Part shown: in pieces, positions 23,469 to 31,911 of the stretch
How the letters are laid out: each line of letters begins with the position of its first letter
How positions within the stretch are numbered: position 1 is the first letter of the stretch
Assembly: GCA_944377325.1 (NCBI GenBank)
Contig: CALWEP010000127.1
Coordinates: 1-36,572 of the forward strand
Direction: 5' to 3'
Source of the DNA: an uncultured Lachnospiraceae bacterium
GTDB taxonomy: Bacteria; Bacillota; Clostridia; Lachnospirales; Lachnospiraceae
Length of the DNA stretch: 36,572 bases
Notes under the pieces: generated by a model
What the model was told of the DNA's origin: nothing
What the model saw: the letters and a program-made list of their open reading frames with translations, nothing else
The model's database searches: none
Position numbers and translations under genes: made by a program

Positions 23469-25088
23469 ATGAAAAAACGAATCACTGCTCTGCTTGCAGG
23501 CAGCGCATTATTAGCGGCGGCGCTGACCGGCTGCGGACAGAGCGCCGTCGGAGAGAAGACGTCAGGCGGAACACGGACGGAGGGGGAAGCTGCCGGGGGA
23601 TCGGGAAAAGAAGAGCTGATATTTGTGAATTACAGGGATATCCGTGATCTGAACCCTCATTTGTATGCGGGAGAGATGTATGCCCAGAGCATTCTGTATG
23701 ATACGCTGGTCAGCATTACGGAGGACGGCTATGAAGGCTGCCTGGCGGAGGACTGGACAATCAGCGAAGACGGGAAGACTTATACCTTTCATATCCGGAA
23801 AGGGGTTGCTTTTTCTGACGGGACTCCCTGCGACGCCAATGCCGTCCTGGCCAATTTCAACGCGATCCTGGAAAATAAGGAGCGGCACACCTGGCTGGAA
23901 ATGATGCACCTTCTGGAAGGGGTATCCGCCCCCGATGAGGATACTTTTGTGATTGAGCTTTCGGAGCCGTATTATCCCATGCTGACAGAGCTTGGCTGCA
24001 TCCGCCCCTTTGCCATGATTTCTCCGAAGTGTATGATCGAAGGCAGTACCAAAGACGGTGTAAACGGTTATGTCGGAACGGGACCCTACGTACTTACGGA
24101 TTTTGTCACGGACGAATATGCGGTGTTTGAGCGAAATGAGAATTATTGGGGAGAGGCGCCTGCCATTGAAAAAATCACGGTTAAGGTGATCCCGGATAAT
24201 CAGACCCGCATTATGGCTCTGGAGTCGGGAGAAATCGATCTGATTTTCGGAAAAAACATGATTGATGCGGACGCCATCAGCCAGTATGTGGACAGCGATC
24301 AATTTACCGTAAGTCTGTCGGACCCCACTTCCACACGCCATATTGTGCTGAATACTACTCATGAAATCCTGGGGGAGCTGTCCGTGCGGCAGGCCCTGCA
24401 GCACGCAACGAACCGGCAGGCCATCTCAGACGGCATCTTTTACGGCCTGGAGCAGCCGGCAGATACCCTCTATGCGGATACGGTTCCGTACTGCGATGTG
24501 GAGCTGGAACCCTATGCCTATGATGCGGCAGAGGCGGAGCGGCTTCTGGACGAGGCCGGATGGGTTCCGGGAGCAAACGGAATCCGGGAGAAGAACGGGC
24601 GGAAGCTGGAACTGAATCTTTTGTACAACAGCGACAGCGTAACGGAGAAGACCATTTCCGAATATCTGCAGAGCGAATATCTGAAGCTGGGGATTTCCCT
24701 GAACATTCGCGGGGAAGAAGAACAGTCCTACCGGGACAATATGAAGGCGGGAAATTTTGATATGGTATTCAATATCTGCTGGGGGATGCCCTACGATCCC
24801 CAGTCTTCTCTGGCAGCCATGCGCGCTCCCGTATACGGAGACTATGCCGCCCAGCAGGGACTGGAGGATAAGGATCAGATTGATGAGGCCATCACCGGTA
24901 TTCTTACATCTACCGATGAGGCGGAGCGGCAGAAGCTTTATGAGTTTGTGCTGACTCGTCTTCATGAGGACGCCGTCTATATTCCGCTGACCTATGAGTG
25001 CAACAAGGCCCTTTACCGTTCGGATCTGAAAGGGGTGCACTTCGGAACGGATCAGTATGACGTTCCGTTCGGAGATATGTATTTTTAA
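23469..25088 (+). CDS. nikA: NikA-type substrate-binding lipoprotein of an ABC importer (SBP family 5)
   Basis: 539 residues. A lipoprotein signal with lipobox LTGC (Cys22) anchors it outside the membrane. Family-5 binding-protein signatures run throughout: LNPHLYAGEMYAQSILYDTLV, FSDGTPCDANAV, NENYWGEAPAIEKITVKVIP, YDAAEAERLLDEAGW and AQQGLEDKDQIDE. The match to remembered E. coli NikA spans the whole length, well beyond that of generic dipeptide-binding proteins. One clear departure: the E. coli segment FHRTWGAPYDP, whose His (His416 of the mature protein) binds the nickel-chelate, here reads FNICWGMPYDP (Asn435). The cargo could therefore be a different metal chelate or a peptide-like compound. 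A GGAGG site precedes the start. Gene order binding protein, two permeases, two ATPases equals nikABCDE. Confidence 0.85.
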   Translation: MKKRITALLAGSALLAAALTGCGQSAVGEKTSGGTRTEGEAAGGSGKEELIFVNYRDIRDLNPHLYAGEMYAQSILYDTLVSITEDGYEGCLAEDWTISEDGKTYTFHIRKGVAFSDGTPCDANAVLANFNAILENKERHTWLEMMHLLEGVSAPDEDTFVIELSEPYYPMLTELGCIRPFAMISPKCMIEGSTKDGVNGYVGTGPYVLTDFVTDEYAVFERNENYWGEAPAIEKITVKVIPDNQTRIMALESGEIDLIFGKNMIDADAISQYVDSDQFTVSLSDPTSTRHIVLNTTHEILGELSVRQALQHATNRQAISDGIFYGLEQPADTLYADTVPYCDVELEPYAYDAAEAERLLDEAGWVPGANGIREKNGRKLELNLLYNSDSVTEKTISEYLQSEYLKLGISLNIRGEEEQSYRDNMKAGNFDMVFNICWGMPYDPQSSLAAMRAPVYGDYAAQQGLEDKDQIDEAITGILTSTDEAERQKLYEFVLTRLHEDAVYIPLTYECNKALYRSDLKGVHFGTDQYDVPFGDMYF

Positions 25089-25100
25089 GAGGAAATTCTT

Positions 25101-26039
25101 ATGAAACGATATGTGGTAAGGCGGCTGCTGATGGCGATTCCTTTGCTGGCCGCTGTTTCATTCATCTGCTTTATGTTTATCAACCTTATCCCGTCCAATC
25201 CGGCGGAGGTGGCGCTGAGAGTCCAGCAGATGCCTGTGATTACGGAAGAGGCGGTCGCACGGATGGAGGAGATGCTGGGACTGAACAAACCGTTTCTGGT
25301 CCGGTATTTTGACTGGCTGGCAGGATGCCTGAAAGGGGATTTCGGAATCAGCTATGTGAATCCGGCCCGCACAGTGGCGGGAGAGCTGGCCCGCTGCCTG
25401 CCTGCCACCCTGCAGCTGGCGGCAGCTTCTTTTGCAATCGTTGCGGTTTTGAGCGTTCCCATCGGCTTTCTCTGCGCCGTATACAAGGACGGATGGTTTG
25501 ACCGGATTATGAGGGGAGTTATTTTTATATCCACTGCCATGCCGGCATACTGGGTGGGACTTCTTCTTATGTGGGGAATGGGCGTGAAGCTGAGAATTCT
25601 TCCAACCAACGGCAGCGGCACCTGGAGACATTTGATTCTGCCTGCTTTTACCGTATCCCTCAGCTACATATCCACCTATATCCGTCTGATCCGCAACAAT
25701 ATGCTGGAAAACATGAAGCAGGACTATGTGCTTTATGCCAATGTGAGAGGGCTTCCGCAAAGGGCCATTCTGGTCAGGCATATTCTGAAAAACTCCATGC
25801 ATACCTGCATTGTGGCCATGGGAATGAGTATCCCTCAGCTGATTGCAGGCACCATCGTGGTGGAAAATGTGTTTTCCTGGCCGGGGCTGGGAACTCTCTG
25901 CATCAGTTCTATTTTCAACCGGGATTATCCGGTGATTCAGACTTATGTGCTGCTGATCGGCGTACTGTTTGTAGTGTTTAACCTGCTGTTCGATATTCTT
26001 CAGACCGTGTCGGACCCCAGGCTGAGAAGGGAGGAATGA
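25101..26039 (+). CDS. nikB: NikB-type ABC importer permease
   Basis: 312 residues with six predicted membrane helices, the first permease of the importer. N-terminal MKRYVVRRLLMAIPLLAAVS is typical of DppB/NikB permeases; GDFGISYVNPARTV, the cytoplasmic ATPase-contact (EAA) region around YVLYANVRGLPQRAIL, and the C-terminal FNRDYPVIQTYVLLIG closely resemble NikB. It starts 12 bases after the binding-protein stop and overlaps the next permease by 4 bases (ATGA). It forms the translocation channel with the NikC-type partner. Substrate follows the binding protein. Confidence 0.9.
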   Translation: MKRYVVRRLLMAIPLLAAVSFICFMFINLIPSNPAEVALRVQQMPVITEEAVARMEEMLGLNKPFLVRYFDWLAGCLKGDFGISYVNPARTVAGELARCLPATLQLAAASFAIVAVLSVPIGFLCAVYKDGWFDRIMRGVIFISTAMPAYWVGLLLMWGMGVKLRILPTNGSGTWRHLILPAFTVSLSYISTYIRLIRNNMLENMKQDYVLYANVRGLPQRAILVRHILKNSMHTCIVAMGMSIPQLIAGTIVVENVFSWPGLGTLCISSIFNRDYPVIQTYVLLIGVLFVVFNLLFDILQTVSDPRLRREE

Positions 26040-26866
26040 ATTTGGGAAAGCGTTTTTTGCATAACCGGACGGCGGTGGCTACGGCGCTGTTTGTGCTCCT
26101 GATTGCTCTGGCCGGGGTATGCGCCCCTGTTCTGGCGCCCAATGACCCTTATGCCACAGACATTCTCAACAAGTTTGCAGATTACAGTCTTCAGTATCCT
26201 CTGGGGACGGATCAGCTGGGAAGGTGCGTGCTTTCCCGGCTGATCTACGGCATACGGCCCACCTTGGGACTTGCCATGGTGACGATGTTTGGAACCATCG
26301 GCCTGGGGGCCCTGCTGGGGATCACGGCGGGATACTTTCGGGGAATTACGGAAGAGGTGATTATGCGTTTGGTGGACGTGATGCTCTCTTTTCCCAGCCA
26401 GATCATGGTGTTCGCGGTGGTGGCCCTTCTGGGAGTCAGCGTGCAGAATGTGATCATCGCCAATGTGTTTATTAAATGGGCATGGTATGCGCGGATGATC
26501 CGTACGGGTGTGATGCAGTACAGGGACTGCAATTTCGTCCGTTTCTCCCGGTGCGTGGGAATGCCGGAACGGTTTATTCTGTTCCGTCATCTGCTCCCGT
26601 CCATCACATCGGATCTGGCGGTTCTGGCTTCTTTGGACGTGGGCTGGGCGATTATCAATATTTCCACCTTGTCGTTTCTGGGACTGGGAGTCCAGGCTCC
26701 CACACCGGAATGGGGCGCGATGCTCAATGAAGCCAAAGAAGTGCTCACCAGCAATCCGGTGCAGATGATTGCGCCGGGGGCGGCCATTGTGACGCTGGTA
26801 TGCTGCTTTAATCTTATGGGAGATGCCCTGCGGGATGTGCTGGATCCGAAGGAGGTGGAAGGATGA
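26036..26866 (+). CDS. nikC: NikC-type ABC importer permease
   Basis: 276 residues, about six membrane helices. Family features: LAPNDPYATDILNKFADYS then YPLGTDQLGRCVLSRLIYG (the conserved GTDxxGRDxxSR motif, here with Cys for Asp), the coupling loop VRFSRCVGMPERFILFRHLLP, and LSFLGLGVQAPTPEWGAML. GGGAGGA precedes its ATG, which overlaps the nikB stop (ATGA), and its own stop overlaps the ATPase start the same way. It pairs with the NikB-type permease. Confidence 0.9.
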   Translation: MNLGKRFLHNRTAVATALFVLLIALAGVCAPVLAPNDPYATDILNKFADYSLQYPLGTDQLGRCVLSRLIYGIRPTLGLAMVTMFGTIGLGALLGITAGYFRGITEEVIMRLVDVMLSFPSQIMVFAVVALLGVSVQNVIIANVFIKWAWYARMIRTGVMQYRDCNFVRFSRCVGMPERFILFRHLLPSITSDLAVLASLDVGWAIINISTLSFLGLGVQAPTPEWGAMLNEAKEVLTSNPVQMIAPGAAIVTLVCCFNLMGDALRDVLDPKEVEG

Positions 26867-27690
26867 CCCCGGTTTTTGAAGCAAAAGAGCTGAAAGTATC
26901 CGTGACGGGCCGTCGGGGGGAAAGGGAGCTTGTAAAAGGAGTGTCCTTTTCTGTGGAACCCGGCCGGTGCCTGGGGATTTTGGGAGAGTCGGGAAGCGGA
27001 AAGTCCATGTCCATGAAAGGGGCGATGGGGCTTCTGGACCGAAGTTTCCGCGTTTCCGGAAGGGTCTCCCTTCAGGGGGAGGAGCTTCTGACAAAATCAC
27101 CGGAAGAGCTTCGCCGGATGCGGGGAGGAAAGGTGGGAATGGTGCTTCAGAACCCCATGACCTGCTTTGATCCCCTGTACCGCATAGGAAATCAGATCGG
27201 AGAGACTTTTGCGGCCCATCAGGGCTGGAGCAGAGCGGAAATACGCAGCCGCTCTCTGGAAATGCTGGAGCGGATGAAAATCCGAAATCCGGAGGAGGTG
27301 CTGGAAAAATATCCCCATCAGCTTTCCGGAGGAATGCTTCAGCGCATCATGATCGGCATAGCCATGGCCATGAAACCGGCTCTCCTCATTGCGGATGAGC
27401 CAACCACAGCTCTTGATGCCATTACCCAGCTGGAGATCCTGAATGAATTTATACGGATCAAGGAGGAGAATACCGCTGTGATCTTTATTTCCCACGACCT
27501 CAATGCCGTGTCACTGGCTGCGGATGAGATCGTGGTGTTTCATCAGGGGATGATTGTGGATCGGGGGGATTTCCGGCACATTCTTCACCGGGCGAAGGAT
27601 CCCTATACCCGGCTTCTGGCGGAAAAACGTACGGCGGTGATGCGAAGCTACCGGAGGGCACTGGAGGGAAAGGAGACCATTTATGCTTGA
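26863..27690 (+). CDS. nikD: NikD-type ABC importer ATPase
   Basis: 275 residues. Walker A GESGSGKS (41-48), Q-loop VLQNPMTCFDPL, signature LSGGMLQR, Walker B LLIADEPTTALD and H-loop FISHD are all intact, so it should hydrolyse ATP. As usual for dipeptide/nickel importer ATPases it ends with a short extra C-terminal region after KDPYTRLL. It overlaps the neighbouring genes at both ends, consistent with a 1:1 complex with the NikE-type ATPase. Confidence 0.9.
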   Translation: MTPVFEAKELKVSVTGRRGERELVKGVSFSVEPGRCLGILGESGSGKSMSMKGAMGLLDRSFRVSGRVSLQGEELLTKSPEELRRMRGGKVGMVLQNPMTCFDPLYRIGNQIGETFAAHQGWSRAEIRSRSLEMLERMKIRNPEEVLEKYPHQLSGGMLQRIMIGIAMAMKPALLIADEPTTALDAITQLEILNEFIRIKEENTAVIFISHDLNAVSLAADEIVVFHQGMIVDRGDFRHILHRAKDPYTRLLAEKRTAVMRSYRRALEGKETIYA

Positions 27691-28471
27691 ATTTCAGAAT
27701 ATCTGCGTCAGCTTTCCCAGTGAGCGTCAGGACAGGATTTTCGGAAAAATCCGTCAGCAGGTGCTGTTCGATGTTTCATTTAACGTGAGAAAGGGTTCCT
27801 GCTTGGGAATCCTGGGAGAATCGGGAAGCGGAAAATCCACTCTGGGGCGGGTCCTGTGCGGACTGCTGAAACCGGACAGAGGGCAGGTTCTTCTGGACGG
27901 AAAACCGGTTTACGGTTCACGGGCAGGAAAACGAAGTCTGCAGAATAAGCTCAGCGTGGTGTTTCAGGACTATACCACATCGGCCAATCCCCGCTTTCGG
28001 GTAAAGGACATAATCGGAGAAGGACTTAAGGTGCGGGAGCGGAGGGAAGGAGAAAAGCCGGACCGGGAAAAGGAAACGGCCGCTCTTTTGCGCATGGTGG
28101 GACTGCCGCCGGAATTTTCGGATCGATTTCCCCATGAGCTTTCCGGCGGGCAGCTTCAGCGGATGTGCATTGCCAGGGCTGTGGCCTGCCGGCCTCAGAT
28201 CATTCTGTTCGATGAGGCAGTCTCTTCCTTGGACGCCCATACTCAGGTGCAGGTGATGGACCTTCTGCGGGAGCTGAAAGAAAAACTGGACCTGACCTAT
28301 GTGTTCATCACCCACAATCTTACGTCCGTCACCTACCTCTGCGATGACGTACTGTTTTTATATCAGGGGAAGGTAACGGAGCACCTTTCTGTGGAAAATA
28401 TCGGACGGACCGCAGATCCCTATGCCGGAAAGCTTCTGGAATCCATTGTCATGTTTGAGGAGGCAAAATGA
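27683..28471 (+). CDS. nikE: NikE-type ABC importer ATPase
   Basis: 262 residues. Walker A GESGSGKS (45-52), Q-loop VFQDYTTSANPR, signature LSGGQLQR, Walker B IILFDEAVSSLD and H-loop FITHN are present. The DEAVSSLD form of Walker B (instead of DEPTSALD) is typical of NikE-type proteins. It overlaps NikD by 8 bases and the deacylase gene by 4 bases. It is the second motor subunit of the importer. Confidence 0.9.
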   Translation: MLEFQNICVSFPSERQDRIFGKIRQQVLFDVSFNVRKGSCLGILGESGSGKSTLGRVLCGLLKPDRGQVLLDGKPVYGSRAGKRSLQNKLSVVFQDYTTSANPRFRVKDIIGEGLKVRERREGEKPDREKETAALLRMVGLPPEFSDRFPHELSGGQLQRMCIARAVACRPQIILFDEAVSSLDAHTQVQVMDLLRELKEKLDLTYVFITHNLTSVTYLCDDVLFLYQGKVTEHLSVENIGRTADPYAGKLLESIVMFEEAK

Positions 28472-29436
28472 TTTTTGAAAAATATGAGATCAAGCAGGGA
28501 GAGAAAAAAAGGATCTCTGTTCCGGTGACAGAGACGGTTTCTCTGGATGTAACCTGTATTCGGGGATGCTCCGGAGGAAAGACGCTGGTGCTCACAGCCG
28601 GTGTCCACGGCTGCGAGTATGTGGGAGCAGAGACGCTTAAGCGTCTTGCGGAAGCTCTGAAGCCGGAAGAATTGTCCGGAAATGTGATTCTGCTGCCGGT
28701 GGCGAATCCCAGCGGATTCTTTGCCGGAACGAAGAGAACAGTGCCGGAAGACGGGGTAAATCTGAACCGGGCCTTTCCCGGAAAAAAAGAAGGGACGCTG
28801 TCTGCCAGAACTGCCTGGGTGATCGAACAGGAGCTTTATCCTGAGGCAGATTTCCTGGCGGATCTTCACAGCGGAGACGGGGATGAAGCCCTGCATCCGC
28901 TGGTGTTTTTTCCGGCTGCAGGGACGGATGAGGTAAATCAGAAGTCTCTGGCTGCTGCTAAAGTTTTGTCTGTGCCCTACCGGGTGCGGTCCGCGTCAAG
29001 AAACGGCCTGTACAGCTGGGCGGTGCAGAAAGGAATTCCGGCGGTGCTGATGGAGAGGGGAGGCAGAGGACTTTGGTCAGAAGAAGAGGTAAGGGACTAT
29101 GAGAGGGATGTCCGTGCGCTGATGCGCTTTCTGAAGATCCTTCCGGATGCCAATAAAGAATCGGAGGAAAACAAAGACCAGGCGGAAATCAACCGGGCGG
29201 TATATGAGGAAGCACGGCATACCGGTTTCTGGTATCCGAATGTAAAGCCGGGAGAAGGGATCAGAAAAGGACAGGTTCTCGGGAAACTGGAAAATTCTGC
29301 AGGAGAAATCCTTCAGGAGGTAAGGGCGGAATTTGACGGTGCGGTCCTGTATTATTCCGTTGCCCTGGGCGTTAAGAAGGGGGAGCTGCTGGCAGCGTAC
29401 GGACAGCCGTCATGCTTCTTTGCTGAGCAGGATTGA
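28468..29436 (+). CDS. AstE/AspA-like zinc deacylase (M14-related), coupled to the importer
   Basis: 322 residues. Zinc ligands of the succinylglutamate desuccinylase/aspartoacylase family are visible: His47 and Glu50 in VHGCEY and His134 in DLHSGDG; NLNRAFPG supplies the usual Asn-Arg substrate contact. The C-terminal ~90 residues (from TGFWYPNVKPGEGIRKGQVL) form the beta domain typical of the family. These enzymes remove acyl groups from N-acyl amino acids. The gene starts inside the nikE stop (ATGA), so it is an integral part of the operon; it may process the imported compound, e.g. free an amino acid or break a chelator. No signal peptide, so it acts in the cytosol. Confidence 0.85.
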   Translation: MIFEKYEIKQGEKKRISVPVTETVSLDVTCIRGCSGGKTLVLTAGVHGCEYVGAETLKRLAEALKPEELSGNVILLPVANPSGFFAGTKRTVPEDGVNLNRAFPGKKEGTLSARTAWVIEQELYPEADFLADLHSGDGDEALHPLVFFPAAGTDEVNQKSLAAAKVLSVPYRVRSASRNGLYSWAVQKGIPAVLMERGGRGLWSEEEVRDYERDVRALMRFLKILPDANKESEENKDQAEINRAVYEEARHTGFWYPNVKPGEGIRKGQVLGKLENSAGEILQEVRAEFDGAVLYYSVALGVKKGELLAAYGQPSCFFAEQD

Positions 29437-29447
29437 ATGCAATAGGC

Positions 29448-29476
29448 TTGACAGGATGGCAGGAATAGGGTATAAT
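29448..29476 (+). promoter_or_regulatory. Consensus sigma-A promoter of ahpC
   Basis: TTGACA (29448-29453) and TATAAT (29471-29476) are both perfect, with ideal 17-base spacing. The gene should be strongly transcribed unless repressed. Confidence 0.9.
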
Positions 29477-29484
29477 GATTGTTG

Positions 29485-29500
29485 GTTAGGATAAACTAAC
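29485..29500. promoter_or_regulatory. 16-bp operator downstream of the ahpC promoter (motif copy 3)
   Basis: GTTAGGATAAACTAAC has perfect 5-base arms. Its reverse complement shares 12 invariant positions with the copies at 22415 and 23401. It covers about +2 to +17 of the transcript, where a bound protein would block the consensus promoter. Confidence 0.6.
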
Positions 29501-29526
29501 TTAATACAGCTTAAGGAGGAAAACAT

Positions 29527-30090
29527 ATGTCTCTCATTAATAAGGAAATCAGCGATTTTACAGTTCAGTCTTATCACGAAGGCGCCTTTAAATCTGTATC
29601 CAAGTCGGACGTACTGGGCAAATGGGCTGTGTTTTTCTTTTACCCGGCAGATTTTACTTTTGTCTGCCCTACGGAGCTGGAGGACCTGGCAAATAAATAC
29701 GCAGATTTCCAGGCTGCCGGCTGTGAAGTTTACTCCGTTTCCTGCGATACCCATTTTGTTCATAAAGCCTGGCACGATGCCTCCGATCGGATAAAAAAGA
29801 TTGAATACCCCATGCTGGCGGATCCGACCCATGCCTTAGCAAAGGATTTTGACGTGCTCATCGAGGCGGACGGTCTGGCAGAGAGAGGTACGTTTATTGT
29901 AAATCCGGAAGGAAAAATTGTGGCATATGAAGTAAATGCGGGAAATGTGGGAAGAAACGCCGATGAGCTTTTCCGCAAGCTTCAGGCGTGCCAGTTTGTT
30001 TACGAACACGGAGACGAAGTGTGTCCGGCAAAGTGGAAACCGGGCGCGGAGACACTGAAGCCCAGTCTGGATCTTGTGGGGCAGCTTTGA
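29527..30090 (+). CDS. ahpC: AhpC-type peroxiredoxin
   Basis: 187 residues, a typical 2-Cys peroxiredoxin reducing H2O2, organic peroxides and peroxynitrite in the cytosol. Peroxidatic Cys47 lies in DFTFVCPTEL, with the catalytic Thr44 and Pro40 environment, and resolving Cys166 in EVCPAKW. The C-terminal tail after EVCP matches the AhpC length. AAGGAGG precedes ATG 29527. It has a near-perfect promoter and a regulatory dyad, and is followed after one base by its likely reductase. Confidence 0.96.
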   Translation: MSLINKEISDFTVQSYHEGAFKSVSKSDVLGKWAVFFFYPADFTFVCPTELEDLANKYADFQAAGCEVYSVSCDTHFVHKAWHDASDRIKKIEYPMLADPTHALAKDFDVLIEADGLAERGTFIVNPEGKIVAYEVNAGNVGRNADELFRKLQACQFVYEHGDEVCPAKWKPGAETLKPSLDLVGQL

Positions 30091-30091
30091 T

Positions 30092-31720
30092 ATGAAAAAT
30101 ACAAAAGATTTTTATGATGTGGTTGTAATCGGCGGAGGACCGGCCGGGCTGACGGCTGCCCTGTATCTGGCCCGGGCAAGGTACCGCGTGATAGTGGTGG
30201 AAAAAGAGCGCTTCGGAGGGCAGATCACAATTACCCATGAAATTGTTAACTTTCCCGGCGTGGAGCGGACTTCGGGAGAGGAGCTTACAGAAACCATGCG
30301 CAGGCAGGCACAGAACTTCGGCGCGGAGTTTCTGCTGGCGGAGGTTGTGGGCCTTGATATGGCAGGGGATGTGAAAACAGTAAAAACCAGCAGGGGGGAG
30401 CTGCAGTGCTTCGGCGTACTGCTGGCTACGGGGGCTCATCCGCGGAGAGTGGGCTTTGCCGGAGAAAAGGAATTCAGAGGCAGGGGAGTGGCCTACTGCG
30501 CCACCTGTGACGGAGAATTTTTCACCGGAAAAGAGGTTTTTGTCATCGGAGGCGGTTTTGCGGCGGCAGAGGAAAGTGTGTTTCTGACCAAGTATGCCAG
30601 CCACGTAACCGTTCTGATCCGGGAAGACGGCTTTACCTGCGCCCCGGCAAGCGCCGAACCGGCTCTTCGCCATGAAAAAATAACCGTACTGACCAATACG
30701 GAGGTGGAATCGGTTTCCGGGGAAGAAAAGCTTCGCTGCCTGAAGTACCGGAATACGAGAACGGGAGAAGTGACGGAATACTGTCCGCCGGAAGGGGAAA
30801 TCTTCGGTGTGTTTGTTTTTGCCGGTTATGAGCCGGCTACGGAGCTGGTGCGGGATCTGGCCCAGTGTGATGACCAGGGATACATTGTGACGGATCGGAG
30901 CCAGAGAACCACGCAGGAAGGACTGTACGCCGCCGGAGATGTGTGCATCAAGCCCCTGCGGCAGGTTGTGACAGCGGTGGGAGAGGGAGCCCTCGCAGCC
31001 ACAGAGCTGGAGCGCTATGCCGCGGCCATGCAGATAAAAACAGGCATTTATCCGGAAAAACCCTCCGGACAGCCGAAAGAAGAAGAAGCAAAAAAACAGG
31101 ACAGTTCCCGGGAGCATCGGTTTTTCACTCCGGACATCCGGGCTCAGCTGGACGGGGTTTTCGGAAAGATGAAGACTCCGCTGATATTAAAGCTGTATTT
31201 GGATGACACCCCGCTGTCTCAGGAACTGAAGGGGTATGTGGAGGAACTGTGTTCTCTGACCGAGCTTCTTTCTGCGGAAATAAGAGGAGAAGAGGGAGAG
31301 GATTGTCCTTTCGTGCAGGTATGCAGAGAAGACGGTTCCTGGAGCGGCCTTTCCTTCCACGGAGTACCGGGCGGCCATGAGTTCACCCCGTTCATACTGG
31401 GGCTTTACAATGTTTCCGGTCCGGGGCAGGCGCTGGATGAGGAGACGGTCCGGGAGGTGAAGAGCCTGGAGCCCATGAGGCTTCAGATCCTTGTTTCCCT
31501 TTCCTGCGGCATGTGCCCGGAGCTGGTTGTGGCAGCACAGAAAATAGCGGCGGAAAATCCCGGCCTGACGGCGGAGGTCTATGATGTAAATCGTTATCCG
31601 AAGCTGCGGGACAGATACAATCTGACAAGCGTTCCCTGCCTGGTGATCAATGAAGGGGAAAAGCTGCTGTTCGGCAAAAGAAATGTAAGGCAGCTGGTGG
31701 ATCGGCTGAAGCAGCTGTAA
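30092..31720 (+). CDS. AhpF-homologue flavoprotein: thioredoxin-reductase module with C-terminal tandem thioredoxin-like domain
   Basis: 542 residues. Residues 1 to about 315 form an FAD/NAD(P)H disulfide reductase: FAD site GGGPAGLTAA (14-23), redox-active Cys136 and Cys139 in YCATCDGEF, second dinucleotide site VIGGGFAAAEE and FAD-closing GLYAAGDVC. After a charged linker (about 320-345) comes a double thioredoxin-fold region with the active CxxC Cys472/Cys475 in SCGMCPE. In enterobacterial AhpF the tandem thioredoxin domain is N-terminal, so here the order is permuted; I recall an annotated family of AhpF homologues of this kind next to ahpC. It should pass electrons from NAD(P)H to AhpC. 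The start is one base after the ahpC stop. Confidence 0.9.
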   Translation: MKNTKDFYDVVVIGGGPAGLTAALYLARARYRVIVVEKERFGGQITITHEIVNFPGVERTSGEELTETMRRQAQNFGAEFLLAEVVGLDMAGDVKTVKTSRGELQCFGVLLATGAHPRRVGFAGEKEFRGRGVAYCATCDGEFFTGKEVFVIGGGFAAAEESVFLTKYASHVTVLIREDGFTCAPASAEPALRHEKITVLTNTEVESVSGEEKLRCLKYRNTRTGEVTEYCPPEGEIFGVFVFAGYEPATELVRDLAQCDDQGYIVTDRSQRTTQEGLYAAGDVCIKPLRQVVTAVGEGALAATELERYAAAMQIKTGIYPEKPSGQPKEEEAKKQDSSREHRFFTPDIRAQLDGVFGKMKTPLILKLYLDDTPLSQELKGYVEELCSLTELLSAEIRGEEGEDCPFVQVCREDGSWSGLSFHGVPGGHEFTPFILGLYNVSGPGQALDEETVREVKSLEPMRLQILVSLSCGMCPELVVAAQKIAAENPGLTAEVYDVNRYPKLRDRYNLTSVPCLVINEGEKLLFGKRNVRQLVDRLKQL

Positions 31721-31734
31721 TATGCGGAAAAACG

Positions 31735-31765
31735 GCTGAGGGCTCAGAAAAGCTCTCAGCTTTTT
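31735..31765 (+). terminator. Rho-independent terminator after the ahpC operon
   Basis: A 10-bp stem (31735-31744 with 31751-31760), loop CAGAAA, followed by TTTTT. Confidence 0.85.
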
Positions 31766-31773
31766 CTTGCTTT

Positions 31774-31821
31774 TTAAGTCCAGTTAGGGTTTATCGTATA
31801 AGCTTATGCCATGGTTATAAT
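31774..31821 (+). promoter_or_regulatory. Response-regulator type direct repeat and -10 of the second two-component operon
   Basis: TTAAG (31774-31778) and TTAGG (31784-31788) are spaced 10 bases apart, start to start, and ATAAG follows at 31798-31802. A perfect TATAAT -10 lies at 31816-31821 without a usable -35. The repeat matches the TTAAG-N5-TTAAG pattern before the HtrA-like gene, so autoregulation by this response regulator is likely. Confidence 0.5.
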
Positions 31822-31911
31822 GAGATTGCTGTTTTCATATGAAACGGCAGCGTTTATAATTCATTTAAGAAGACTGCGATTTCCGATGAGGAGCAGAGGG
31901 GAGTGAATAAT

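Noticed and set aside
31783..31798. GTTAGGGTTTATCGTA as a fourth copy of the LysR 16-bp motif
   Set aside because: Only one half-site matches; the sequence is better explained as part of the TTAAG/TTAGG direct repeat of the two-component promoter.
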